Assembly: GCF_022808985.1 (NCBI RefSeq)
Contig: NZ_JAKZFT010000020.1
Location: forward strand, 1-60,596
Direction: 5' to 3'
DNA: 60,596 nt
Source: Geotalea sp. SG265
GTDB lineage: Bacteria > Desulfobacterota > Desulfuromonadia > Geobacterales > Geobacteraceae
Below, one piece after another: positions 1-7,823 of the stretch (positions are counted from its first letter, which is position 1; each line of letters starts with the position of its first letter). The position numbers were made by a program, and so were the translations under genes. The notes beneath the pieces are model-generated. The model worked only from the letters and a program-made list of their open reading frames with translations, did not search any database and was not told where the DNA came from.

Positions 1-554
1 AGAACGGACACATTTGTCACTTCGCCAGCCCAGGAGCGTTTAAGGACGATCCCATCCAGATAGACGTAAGGAAACTCTCCTTTGATCGGGCGGTTGCGCC
101 ATTCCTCGATCTTGGCGTAGACCTTCTTGTTGAGATTACTGATGGTGCCAGCACTGACCTTGGTTCCCCACAAGGTTTCTGTTATGTCCTCGACGCGGCG
201 AACTGACACACCAGCTATATACATCTCGATCAATGCCTCTTCTACGGACGCTTCACGCCTGCGGTAGCGTTCGATGATCGCCGTCTCAAAGGTCTGTCGC
301 CGAAGTTTAGGCATGTTCAGTGTCACTTCTCCGGCTTTTGTATGGAGTTTACGTTGGTAATGGCCGGCTCTGGTATCGGTTCTGGCTTGATGCCGCTGGT
401 ATTTCTCAGCGTTACATAAGCGATCTGCTTCGGCATCAAGCATACGGTTAAGGGTGTCTTCGACAGTGCTTCTGACCATTTCTCCCAAATGGTCACGGAC
501 AGCATTCTCATTCAGTTGGATGATTTGCGCCTTTGGTGTATTCTGTTCTTCCAC
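1..554 (-). CDS. IS256-family (mutator-type) transposase, N-terminal part, runs off left edge
   Basis: Reading the minus strand from a GTG at 554 (preceded by AAAGGAG) gives an open frame to the window edge. The protein contains LNMPKLRRQTFETAIIERY, SVEEALIEMYIAGVSVRRVED, then WGTKVSAGTISNLNKK and YVYLDGIVLKR; this order is typical of IS256-type transposases, and the first catalytic Asp is the D of YLDG. The frame is unbroken in the visible part. The C-terminal half with the remaining DDE residues lies outside the window. The right end of the element probably falls around 600-625, but no terminal repeat can be proven from one end only. Confidence 0.85.
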   Translation of the reverse strand, partial: MEEQNTPKAQIIQLNENAVRDHLGEMVRSTVEDTLNRMLDAEADRLCNAEKYQRHQARTDTRAGHYQRKLHTKAGEVTLNMPKLRRQTFETAIIERYRRREASVEEALIEMYIAGVSVRRVEDITETLWGTKVSAGTISNLNKKVYAKIEEWRNRPIKGEFPYVYLDGIVLKRSWAGEVTNVSV

Positions 555-622
555 GGCAGTGTACTCCTTTCGGGTCGAATTTTCGTTTGGCGACGCAATT
601 CTAACCGGAATCAGGCACTGCC

Positions 623-1324
623 GTGTTGCTTTTTATAAAAGCGAAAAATATTTTACGTTATCATTCGCTCGCGTCTTTTGCTGCAAAGTGGCAGGGGTTG
701 CGCAGTTTGCGGCATTTCTTGCGTAGGCACCGGATCAACGTTGTGCTGGATGTTGGCGCAAACGAGGGGCAATTTGCCGCCAAACTACGCCGACTCGGCT
801 TTCGGGGAAAGATTTTTTCATTTGAGCCAGATCCGAGTGTTTACACCCAACTAGCGGCACGCTGTGACAAGGACCCCCAATGGCACAGTTTTCCAGTAGC
901 TCTCGGGGATGCCGACACTAAAGCGAACTTCAACCTCGCTCCCCGTTCCACCCTGAACTCTTTCCCCTCCCCTGTATTCTCCAGCAATGTTTCTGGTCAG
1001 ATTGATGTTACGGTGCGCCGCCTTGACGGAATGCTCCCTGAGGTGGTAAAGGAATGCCACCACCCGAGAATACTGCTGAAGACGGATACCCAGGGTTTTG
1101 ACCTGCGGGTATTGGAGGGAGCCGCAGGATGCCTGGACAAAATAACCGGCATACTGGCTGAGCTTTCGGTCATCCCCATATATGAGCAGTCTCCACCCAT
1201 TCACGAGGCACTGCAGGCATACAAGAAGGCTGGTTTCGACATGGTGGACCTGTCTCTGGTCAACCGCACCGTTGATGGCAGGGTTCTGGAGCTAGATGGC
1301 CTCTTCATCCGCGCGGCCGCGTGA
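623..1324 (+). CDS. FkbM-family SAM-dependent methyltransferase
   Basis: The 233-residue protein carries the SAM-binding motif VVLDVGANEGQFAAKLR near residues 40-56, then FSFEPDPSVY and the FkbM-type segment LLKTDTQGFDLRVLEGA. FkbM proteins O-methylate sugars or other small molecules; the substrate here is unknown. The frame opens at a GTG directly beside the putative end of the neighbouring insertion sequence, without a good ribosome site, so a few N-terminal residues may have been replaced when the element inserted. There are no functionally linked neighbours. It looks like a stray accessory gene. Confidence 0.75.
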   Translation: MLLFIKAKNILRYHSLASFAAKWQGLRSLRHFLRRHRINVVLDVGANEGQFAAKLRRLGFRGKIFSFEPDPSVYTQLAARCDKDPQWHSFPVALGDADTKANFNLAPRSTLNSFPSPVFSSNVSGQIDVTVRRLDGMLPEVVKECHHPRILLKTDTQGFDLRVLEGAAGCLDKITGILAELSVIPIYEQSPPIHEALQAYKKAGFDMVDLSLVNRTVDGRVLELDGLFIRAAA

Positions 1325-1358
1325 CTAGCAGTCTGAGTGGAAGTGTTGGATTAGTTAA

Positions 1359-1444
1359 TTCGGCAAATATCCGGTATGGTAGGTGACGGTATTGGGAGCG
1401 CCGTCGATGAAGGCCTGGCGGTGCCCTTTTTCCCCACTTTTATC
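1359..1444 (-). pseudogene. Remnant of the C-terminus of an acyl-CoA thioesterase
   Basis: The minus strand encodes a short frame, starting MDKSGEKGHRQ and ending GYLPN before a TAA, that aligns with the last residues of the intact thioesterase at 3537-3983 (HRQAITDGAPDTV...GYFQH against HRQAFIDGAPNTV...GYLPN). Nothing resembling the hot-dog fold remains upstream. It is best read as the tail of a deleted paralogue or of a duplicated segment. Confidence 0.55.
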
Positions 1445-1515
1445 CATCAAGCTGATGTGCGGCAATTGCGAACCGGAAGCTGCAGCATCCAATATTGAAG
1501 AAAGAGGTGATGTGC

Positions 1516-2292
1516 TTGGAAAATTTAACGGAGCTCTTTGACCAGCTCTATCGGGACAACTATGCGAAGGTATACCGGCTGGCTCTCGGATTAACCCACA
1601 GTTTCAGCGATGCCGAGGATATCTCCCAAGAAGCTTTTGTGCGCGCTTTTAAAGCCTACGATACCTTTAGCGGTCAGAGTTCTTTTTTTACCTGGATCTA
1701 CAGGATTACCATCAATGTTGCCCACGATTACATGAAGCAAAGGAGCAAACTGCCGGTCTACGAGATTGCCGAGGAAGCAGGCTGCTCTGTCGAAGATCTG
1801 GTCGATCCCCATCCCGATTGCGGTCCCGAAACAAAATTAATGGTCAATGAAGTGATGCGGGTCTGCATGGCTGCTTTCACTGAATGCCTCCCTGTTAACC
1901 AGAGAAAGGTTTTCTTCTTAACGATAGGGCTTGGTCTACCGTACAAAACCGCGGCTGAGGTCCTGGATTGTCCTGTGAGTTCGATAAAGACCGAGCTGCA
2001 CCGTGCCAAGAATAGGCTGGTCGGCTACATGGAGAGTAGATGCCAGCTGATCAGGAAGTCGAATCCTTGCCATTGTGAACAGTGGGTTAAACGCGGTCTT
2101 GCACGCGGTTGGATAACCAGGGAGGCCGTAACCAACCCTTTGCCAAGGATTACCATTCCGGACAGCGTTAAAATCTACATGCGTGACCTGCGGGATATCT
2201 ACAAAAACGTTTATCTGGCAGACAACGATGACGTATTGGTTAAGCTTTTTAAAGAAGGATTCGCCCAAAAGAAGTGGGCTACCTTTTCCTGA
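1516..2292 (+). CDS. RNA polymerase sigma factor, ECF-like sigma-70 family
   Basis: Region 2 is recognisable in YRLALGLTHSFSDAEDISQEAFVRAFKAY and TWIYRITINVAHDYMK; region 4 in LPVNQRKVFFLTIGLGLPYKTAAEVLDCPVSSIKTELHRAKNRL. A C-terminal extension of about 90 residues follows, beginning with a Cys-His-Cys cluster (NPCHCEQWVKRGLARGW) that might bind metal. The TTG at 1516 is preferred because AAGAGGTG lies seven bases upstream; in-frame starts at 1495, 1507 and 1510 are possible. No anti-sigma gene is adjacent, so its signal and targets are unknown. The haloalkane dehalogenase begins 68 bases downstream. Confidence 0.8.
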   Translation: MENLTELFDQLYRDNYAKVYRLALGLTHSFSDAEDISQEAFVRAFKAYDTFSGQSSFFTWIYRITINVAHDYMKQRSKLPVYEIAEEAGCSVEDLVDPHPDCGPETKLMVNEVMRVCMAAFTECLPVNQRKVFFLTIGLGLPYKTAAEVLDCPVSSIKTELHRAKNRLVGYMESRCQLIRKSNPCHCEQWVKRGLARGWITREAVTNPLPRITIPDSVKIYMRDLRDIYKNVYLADNDDVLVKLFKEGFAQKKWATFS

Positions 2293-2360
2293 AGATTTTT
2301 TGAAACTTTTTGCTCTTTGATCAGTCTTACCAGCAAATAAATTCACTGGGAGGCTGATTT

Positions 2361-3260
2361 ATGGGTAATGCAAAAGAGAGCATTTTCGTTGAACCTTGGG
2401 TAATCCGGGATCTGGTGGGAGTGCTCGATGGTGAGATGGCCTATGTGGACATGGGGGAGGGAGAGCCGATTGTTTTTTTGCATGGGAATCCCACTTCCTC
2501 ATATCTATGGCGTAATGTGATCCCGCATGTGGAGAGCATCGGCCGTTGTTTGGCCCCCGACCTGATGGGGATGGGGGGCTCGGGCAGGATCCCCGAGGGG
2601 AGTTACCGCTTCGTGGATCAGGCACGCTACCTGGATGCCTGGTTCGATGCCCTGGGACTAAGGCGTAACGTCACCCTGGTGGTGCATGACTGGGGCTCGG
2701 CCCTGGGTTTTCATTGGGCTTGCCGCCACCCGGAGCGGGTAAAAGCCCTGGTCTACATGGAAGCCTTTGTTCAGCCGCTCCGTTGGGAGATGTGGCCCGA
2801 GCAAGCGCGGCCGGTCTTTCAGGCGCTGCGGTCGTCCGAGGGGGAGCGCCTGGTCCTGGAAGAGAACATCTTTATTGAACGTTTTCTGCCGGGCAGTCTT
2901 CTTCGAGGTCTGACGGAGCAAGAAATGGCTGCTTATCGCCGCCCGTTCCTTGAGCGTGGTGAGGTGCGCCGCCCCTTGCTGACCTGGCCGCGAGAGATTC
3001 CATTCAACGGCCAACCGGATGATGTGCATGCCATCATGGCACAGTATGCCGCATGGCTGGCGACGAGCCCTATCCCCAAGCTCTTTATCAACGCCGATCC
3101 TGGCGTAATGTTGATCGGATCGCAACGGGAGTTTTGCCGCACCTGGCCATGCCAGCAGGAAGTTACGGTCCTCGGGCGACACTTCCTCCAGGAGGACGCT
3201 CCGGCGGAAGTTGGCCGAGCCATTGCGGGTTTCTTGCAAGGATTACCGGTCAAGGCTTGA
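2361..3260 (+). CDS. Haloalkane dehalogenase, HLD-II (LinB/DhaA-like)
   Basis: This alpha/beta hydrolase of 299 residues hydrolyses carbon-halogen bonds to alcohols in characterised relatives. All expected catalytic residues are visible: halide-binding Asn43 in HGNPTSSYLW, nucleophile Asp110 and halide-binding Trp111 in VVHDWGSALG, catalytic acid Glu134 in VYMEAF, and His274 in GRHFLQED. The segment PKLFINADPG followed by REFCRTWP is typical of the HLD-II subgroup. There is no signal peptide, so it is cytoplasmic. A good ribosome site (GGGAGG) precedes the ATG. The natural substrate cannot be told from sequence. It is not obviously linked to the aromatic genes. Confidence 0.88.
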   Translation: MGNAKESIFVEPWVIRDLVGVLDGEMAYVDMGEGEPIVFLHGNPTSSYLWRNVIPHVESIGRCLAPDLMGMGGSGRIPEGSYRFVDQARYLDAWFDALGLRRNVTLVVHDWGSALGFHWACRHPERVKALVYMEAFVQPLRWEMWPEQARPVFQALRSSEGERLVLEENIFIERFLPGSLLRGLTEQEMAAYRRPFLERGEVRRPLLTWPREIPFNGQPDDVHAIMAQYAAWLATSPIPKLFINADPGVMLIGSQREFCRTWPCQQEVTVLGRHFLQEDAPAEVGRAIAGFLQGLPVKA

Positions 3261-3457
3261 TTTCTGCTCAGTAGTTGAACAGGGCGAAAAATGATGCCAG
3301 GCTTGCAATTACGACCTTAACTGCACAGTTGCAAGTCTGGCAAATTTGGCCTGAGGTGCCCAACAAGGTTTAAGACCAGAAGCATGCCAGCCCCTCAGCG
3401 ACTTTTCTCCGCGTCGTTTCACCCTCATCCGGCCTTAGGCCATCTTCTCTCTTAGCA

Positions 3458-3498
3458 GGCTGTTGAAAAACTGTTGCGGGTCGACGTTTTTCAGCAAC
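3458..3498. repeat. Inverted-repeat hairpin downstream of the thioesterase gene
   Basis: GTTGAAAAAC (3462-3471) is mirrored by GTTTTTCAGCAAC (3486-3498). It lies just past the 3' end of the minus-strand operon and could act as its terminator. The flank GGCTGTTGAAAAACTGTTGC resembles the sequence at 41985-42003, so it may belong to a dispersed repeat family. Confidence 0.4.
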
Positions 3499-3536
3499 CC
3501 GTTAGTGAGAAGGACCAGCAAGAGCAGTTCCGCTTA

Positions 3537-3983
3537 CTAATGCTGAAAATACCCTGCATGATCGACGACGGTATCTGGGGCGCCGTCGGTGATGGCCTGG
3601 CGGTGGCGCTCCAGGAGAGGGGTTTTCTCCATGGTCCGCTCGTCAATGAGGACCAGGACCGATTCCACCGTGGCGAGCACTTTTTCTTCACCGGCAAGGC
3701 GGAATTCGGTGGCGAGGGTGAAGGAGGTGTTGCCCACGTGGGTGGTGCGGATGGAGGCCTCGATGACGTCGTCGAAGCGGGCTGGCGCCTTCCATTCGGT
3801 GGTCTGCTTGACCCACTGGATGCCGTAGGTGCCGGTGGAAAATTCCTTGCGCAGGCCGATGGCGCGCATGAATTCGGAGATGGCTACCGCGGTGTATTCG
3901 CCGTAGCGGGCATTGAAGACTACCCGCTGCATGTCGCATTCTGCATAGCGCACCCGCAGATAGTAGCGAAACGGTTGGTTCAT
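3537..3983 (-). CDS. Acyl-CoA thioesterase, YbgC/4-hydroxybenzoyl-CoA thioesterase type
   Basis: The 148-residue hot-dog fold protein has the family signature VRYAECDMQRVVFNARYGEY near the N-terminus, with the catalytic Asp in AECD. It would hydrolyse an acyl- or aryl-CoA, perhaps releasing CoA from dead-end aromatic thioesters. The ATG at 3983 is chosen because AAGGA lies upstream and because it overlaps the stop of the upstream MFS gene as ATGA, implying translational coupling. It is the last gene of a long minus-strand set that begins with benzoate-CoA ligase. The substrate is inferred from context only. Confidence 0.85.
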   Translation of the reverse strand: MNQPFRYYLRVRYAECDMQRVVFNARYGEYTAVAISEFMRAIGLRKEFSTGTYGIQWVKQTTEWKAPARFDDVIEASIRTTHVGNTSFTLATEFRLAGEEKVLATVESVLVLIDERTMEKTPLLERHRQAITDGAPDTVVDHAGYFQH

Positions 3984-5185
3984 GGGGAATCCTTTTCTGT
4001 GGCCGCAACAGGGGTGGCGCTTGCCGTCTCCCACTTACGGCCCATGGCGTAATAGAGCAGGGCGCAGGCCAGGACCATCAGTCCCAGAGCACCATACACC
4101 CGTGCGTATCCCAGAGCAAGAATCATTCCCCCCAGAAGATAGGCCCCCAGGCCGACTCCCCCGTCGAGACAGGTGAAGACCGTGGCTGTTGCCTCACTGG
4201 TGCGATGTGTCGGCGAGAGTTGGATGGCCAGGGCCTGGATGGCGGGTACCGCCATGCCGTAGCCGATGCCGATCAAAGCCGCAGCGGAGAGCAGGCTCCC
4301 GTTGGACCGGGCCCACCCCAGGAGCAGCAGTCCTCCTGCCATGAGCAGAATGGCCGGATAAATGACCGCATGGGGCCCGAAACGGTCATACATCCGCCCT
4401 GTCAGCAACCGGGCAGCCACCGAGGCGACGGCCATGGTTACAAAGAAATAGCCCGCTATGGCCGACAGATGGAGCTCGGCAGCATAGACGGCGACAAAGG
4501 TCAGCACTCCGCCGTAAGCAACGGCGATCATCAGGAGGATCAGCGAGGCGGGAACGGCCTGCCGCTCGTAGAGCCCATGAAAGGAGAACGGTGGTACCTG
4601 AGGCCGCTCGTCCGGAACCTTCAGGGAGCAGAGGACGAGCATGCCAAGGAAACTCACCAGGGCGCTGACCATAAAAACGGCCTGGTAGCCGAAGGACCGG
4701 GACAGGCTCAGCCCCAGGTATGGACCGACGGCACTGCCGGCAAGGACCATGGTGGTGATGTAGGCCAGCCCCTCGCCAGTCCGCGAGTGGGGAATGAGAC
4801 GGCTTCCCATGGCTTGGATCCCCGTATTGGCAATGGCGAAGCAGGCGCCGCTGAAAAATCTGACCAGCATGACGGCTGTGACGGTGGTGGCGGCGAGATA
4901 GAGGAGATTGGCCGCGACGAAGAGGAAACCACTGGCCAGATAGACGCGCCGCCTGCCGAAGCGTGCTTCCAGCCGGGCGGTCTGGGCGCGGAAGAGGGCC
5001 GCGGCAACGAGAAAAACGCCGTTGACTGCGCCGGCAGCCTCCATGGAGGCATTGAGTTTGTGCAGCAGGTAGACCGGCATGACAGGCAGGTAGAGGGCAA
5101 AGGGGGTGAAGAGCAGAAACATGCCCAATGTTGTCAGGGTGAATGGCCTGGTCCAGAGTGGCGGTGGTGCGGGGGAATGGGTCAA
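3980..5185 (-). CDS. Major facilitator superfamily transporter
   Basis: This 401-residue membrane protein has about twelve hydrophobic segments. It shows the loop 2-3 type motif EARFGRRRVYLASG (about residues 73-86) and a related RMYDRFGPHAVIYP in the second half. Such proteins import or export small molecules using ion gradients. Its place between a DUF294 protein and an acyl-CoA thioesterase, in the same direction as benzoate-CoA ligase, suggests transport of an aromatic or organic acid, but the substrate cannot be read from the sequence. Its stop overlaps the start of the thioesterase gene. Confidence 0.85.
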   Translation of the reverse strand: MTHSPAPPPLWTRPFTLTTLGMFLLFTPFALYLPVMPVYLLHKLNASMEAAGAVNGVFLVAAALFRAQTARLEARFGRRRVYLASGFLFVAANLLYLAATTVTAVMLVRFFSGACFAIANTGIQAMGSRLIPHSRTGEGLAYITTMVLAGSAVGPYLGLSLSRSFGYQAVFMVSALVSFLGMLVLCSLKVPDERPQVPPFSFHGLYERQAVPASLILLMIAVAYGGVLTFVAVYAAELHLSAIAGYFFVTMAVASVAARLLTGRMYDRFGPHAVIYPAILLMAGGLLLLGWARSNGSLLSAAALIGIGYGMAVPAIQALAIQLSPTHRTSEATATVFTCLDGGVGLGAYLLGGMILALGYARVYGALGLMVLACALLYYAMGRKWETASATPVAATEKDSP

Positions 5186-5200
5186 TGGTCACCTCTCGTC

Positions 5201-6457
5201 TCAGCGGCTGCGGTCGATGATGCGGTCGGCCGAGGCCGCCAGTGAAAACATGCTGCGGATCATGGCCAGAAGCTCGTCCACCGTGCCGATGGCCGAGCGC
5301 AGTCGTTCCCGCTCTTCCCCGGGGAGCTCATGTGGGTTGAGATAGCAGGGGTCGTCGATGATCCTCTTGCGCACCTTGTTCTGCTGCGCCAGCCGCAGGC
5401 CGGTGAGAAGATGATAGGCCTCCGTCAGGTCGCTCGCCATCCGCTCCGTGAGCATCCCCCCACGCAGGCCTTCGATCCGTGCTTGGGTTGATGTCTCTCC
5501 GATACCGGCATGGACCGCCAAAAGCCTCACGGCCATGACCAGCGGCATCCAGGCCATGACCTTCAGGTTGAATTCCCCCCGGTGCGGTCCGGCAGCTTCG
5601 ACGATGAAGCGCCGGAGGAAACCTCTTGAAAGCCGCATGGAACCGGCAACGCGGGCCATCTGCCCCACTGCCCGCGGCTCGTCGCGCACCATGGATCGGA
5701 CAGTTTCGCAAAGGCTAGTGCCCAGGTCACGCTCGCCGCAGATGAAGCGGATATCCATCAGGGCAATGAGCATGACCATGTCCTGCTCCCAATCGCTCCG
5801 CCCGAAGCGGAGTAGCTGCTCAAGGCGCTCTTCCCACTGCTGAAGGCTGCCGCGCCAGGAGCCATTGGCCGGCATGATGCCGCCGCTGCATTTGGGAATC
5901 CCTGCCTCTGCCATCTTCACTGCGAACGTCGAGCCGAGGCGGGCGAAGTAGTCGTCTGGCTCCTCCCCCATCTCCACCGAGACAATTTCTCCCTTCCCAT
6001 GGACAAAGAGGTAATCCTGATCGGAGAAGAGCAATTCTTCCCGCCTGCCGGCACTCCCCACCGCCAGGAGCGCCAGAGGAGCCTCGCAGTGGGAGCCGGC
6101 ACAGTATAATTCCCGCCGGGCCAATTCCAGAGCCCGGCCGGCGATGGCGTCCCTGACGGTGCTGCACAACTCCTGGACCATGGGGACCGAACCCGTCGCC
6201 AGGAACAGCTCACCTGCCACGACGATCAAGCGGTCATTGATGGAGCGAAGGCGACTACTGTCTTCGGCAGCTCTCGCCATGACAAGCAGGGAACGGAGTT
6301 CGCCGCGGGCGGTGTGGATCGTTTCCAGGAGCGGGTCGATGCTTTTGCCGACCTTGACGAGAAACTCTCCTCCCCGGGAAAAGCCGAGGCGTGCCAGCTG
6401 TCCGCGGACGGTATGTCCCACCTCGTCAAGGGTTTGTTCCTCCCGGAGCCGGTCCAC
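5201..6457 (-). CDS. DUF294-type nucleotidyltransferase-like signalling protein
   Basis: The 418-residue soluble protein contains GSAGRREELLFSDQDYLF around residues 133-150. This matches the GS-x-R-x-E...D-x-D nucleotidyltransferase core of DUF294/GlnD-like proteins, and an alpha-helical DUF294_C-like region follows. Relatives are often encoded beside sodium-solute symporters and are thought to regulate them; here a symporter is encoded about 3 kb upstream on the same strand. No cyclic-nucleotide or CBS domain precedes the core, so this is a short version. The start is a GTG with GAGG upstream. Confidence 0.72.
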   Translation of the reverse strand: MDRLREEQTLDEVGHTVRGQLARLGFSRGGEFLVKVGKSIDPLLETIHTARGELRSLLVMARAAEDSSRLRSINDRLIVVAGELFLATGSVPMVQELCSTVRDAIAGRALELARRELYCAGSHCEAPLALLAVGSAGRREELLFSDQDYLFVHGKGEIVSVEMGEEPDDYFARLGSTFAVKMAEAGIPKCSGGIMPANGSWRGSLQQWEERLEQLLRFGRSDWEQDMVMLIALMDIRFICGERDLGTSLCETVRSMVRDEPRAVGQMARVAGSMRLSRGFLRRFIVEAAGPHRGEFNLKVMAWMPLVMAVRLLAVHAGIGETSTQARIEGLRGGMLTERMASDLTEAYHLLTGLRLAQQNKVRKRIIDDPCYLNPHELPGEERERLRSAIGTVDELLAMIRSMFSLAASADRIIDRSR

Positions 6458-6656
6458 AGGTACCTCGTTTCTTACGCTCGCTCAACGGCAGGTCAATGGA
6501 GCAGTATGCAGGTGGTCGCTCCCCCATGACCGCGTAGATGGCCCAGAGGATGTCGGCAGCAAGGAGGGCCGATGCCGATTTATTGATGCGCAGGAGGTGT
6601 TCCAGGGCGATGGCGGCATAGGCGAGGACAAAGACAGTGACGAGCGCAGCGAGCAT
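6426..6656 (-). pseudogene. N-terminal remnant of an NhaD-type sodium/proton antiporter
   Basis: The 76-residue frame begins with a hydrophobic helix and the stretch AAIALEHLLRINKSASALLAADILWAIYAV, which resembles the N-terminus of NhaD antiporters (ALEHPLRINK...ALLxGxLxWxxYA). It then turns hydrophilic and stops inside the DUF294 gene. The other transmembrane segments are missing. I read it as a truncated gene, though a small membrane protein cannot be excluded. Confidence 0.5.
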
Positions 6657-6761
6657 GGGTTGCCTCCAGAAAGCCCATGACGGGGCAGAGGGAAGGGCAC
6701 GGGCGGGGACGAGGCCGCCGCCCGTATTCCGACAGGTGCAGATGCCGGGATTCGCCGCCCA

Positions 6762-7802
6762 TCAGTTGTTGTACTTCTTCAGCAGTGCCCGGGCATCCTT
6801 CAACAGGGCGACGCCGTTAGCACCCTTGGTGTTCACCTCCCGTATCCACTCCTGGTCTACTTTGCTGCAGGCTTTCACCCAGCGCTTATATTCGGCATCG
6901 CTCAGGACATTGAAGGTGTTGTGGCGATCGACGGCGATTTTCCGTGCCGCTGGGGTGAAGCTGTCGAAGGTCCTTCCGGCCCATTTGGATGTTGCCAGGC
7001 CGCTGTTATTGTCGATAACCTTCTTCAGATCAGCAGGGAGCTTATTGTACTTGGCCGGATTCATGGCAAAGACGAAGATGGAGTAGGCGTGCTTTGCCTG
7101 GCCGGGGGCGGTTTCCGTGTGGGTCTTGCAGATTTCCTGAAGCTTGAAGGCGGTGGTCACCTCCCAGGGGATGCTGGCGCCGTCGACGACGCTCTTGGAG
7201 ATGGATTCGGGGACTGCCGGAGCGGGCATCTGCACCGGCACCGCCCCCAAGGCTGTCAGGGTCTTGGAGCCGATGCGGCTTGGGGCGCGGAGTTTCAGCC
7301 CTTTCAGGTCTTCCAGGGTCTTGACCGATTTCTTGCCGAAGTGCATCTGGTTGCCGTCGTGGAGGTGGGTGAAGAGCAGCTTGGTTCCCTTGAACTCATC
7401 CTGGGAATTCTTCTGGATGTATTCCCAGAGGGCCTGGCTCCCCCCCTCGGAGGTCCTGGCCATGAAGGGGAGCTCGAATACCTCCGACTTGGTGAAGCGT
7501 CCTGCCTGATAGGTGGGGAGTGACCAGACGATATCGGCGACGCCGTCCCTGACCTGATCAAGGAGCTGGGCCGGGGTGCCACCCAGCTGCATGGAGGGGT
7601 AGATCTGGCACTTGAGCCTCCCCCCCGACTCTTTGCCGATCTTTTCGCACCAGGGAAGCAGGATCTTTTGGTGGAAGTTGGAGCTGGTCGGCAGGAAATG
7701 GGAGATCTTCAGGGTGACTACCTCGGGTGCTGCAAAGGCAGTGCCGGACAGAAGCAGGGTGGCGGCCAGGGCGGACAGGATCGTGTTTTTAAACTGTTTC
7801 AT
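6762..7802 (-). CDS. dctP: TRAP transporter substrate-binding protein, DctP family
   Basis: This 346-residue periplasmic protein starts with a cleavable signal peptide (LSALAATLLLSGTAFAAPE) and shows the DctP pattern LKISHFLPTSSNFHQKILLPWCEKI, the KGLKLRAPSRIGSKTLTALGAVPVQMP region that holds the conserved ligand-binding Arg, and PWEVTT. It captures an organic acid and delivers it to the membrane subunits encoded immediately upstream. Its operon mates include benzoate-CoA ligase, so an aromatic or alicyclic carboxylate is a reasonable ligand; this is inference. Confidence 0.9.
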   Translation of the reverse strand: MKQFKNTILSALAATLLLSGTAFAAPEVVTLKISHFLPTSSNFHQKILLPWCEKIGKESGGRLKCQIYPSMQLGGTPAQLLDQVRDGVADIVWSLPTYQAGRFTKSEVFELPFMARTSEGGSQALWEYIQKNSQDEFKGTKLLFTHLHDGNQMHFGKKSVKTLEDLKGLKLRAPSRIGSKTLTALGAVPVQMPAPAVPESISKSVVDGASIPWEVTTAFKLQEICKTHTETAPGQAKHAYSIFVFAMNPAKYNKLPADLKKVIDNNSGLATSKWAGRTFDSFTPAARKIAVDRHNTFNVLSDAEYKRWVKACSKVDQEWIREVNTKGANGVALLKDARALLKKYNN

Positions 7803-7823
7803 GTCATGCCTCCTCTTTAGTGC

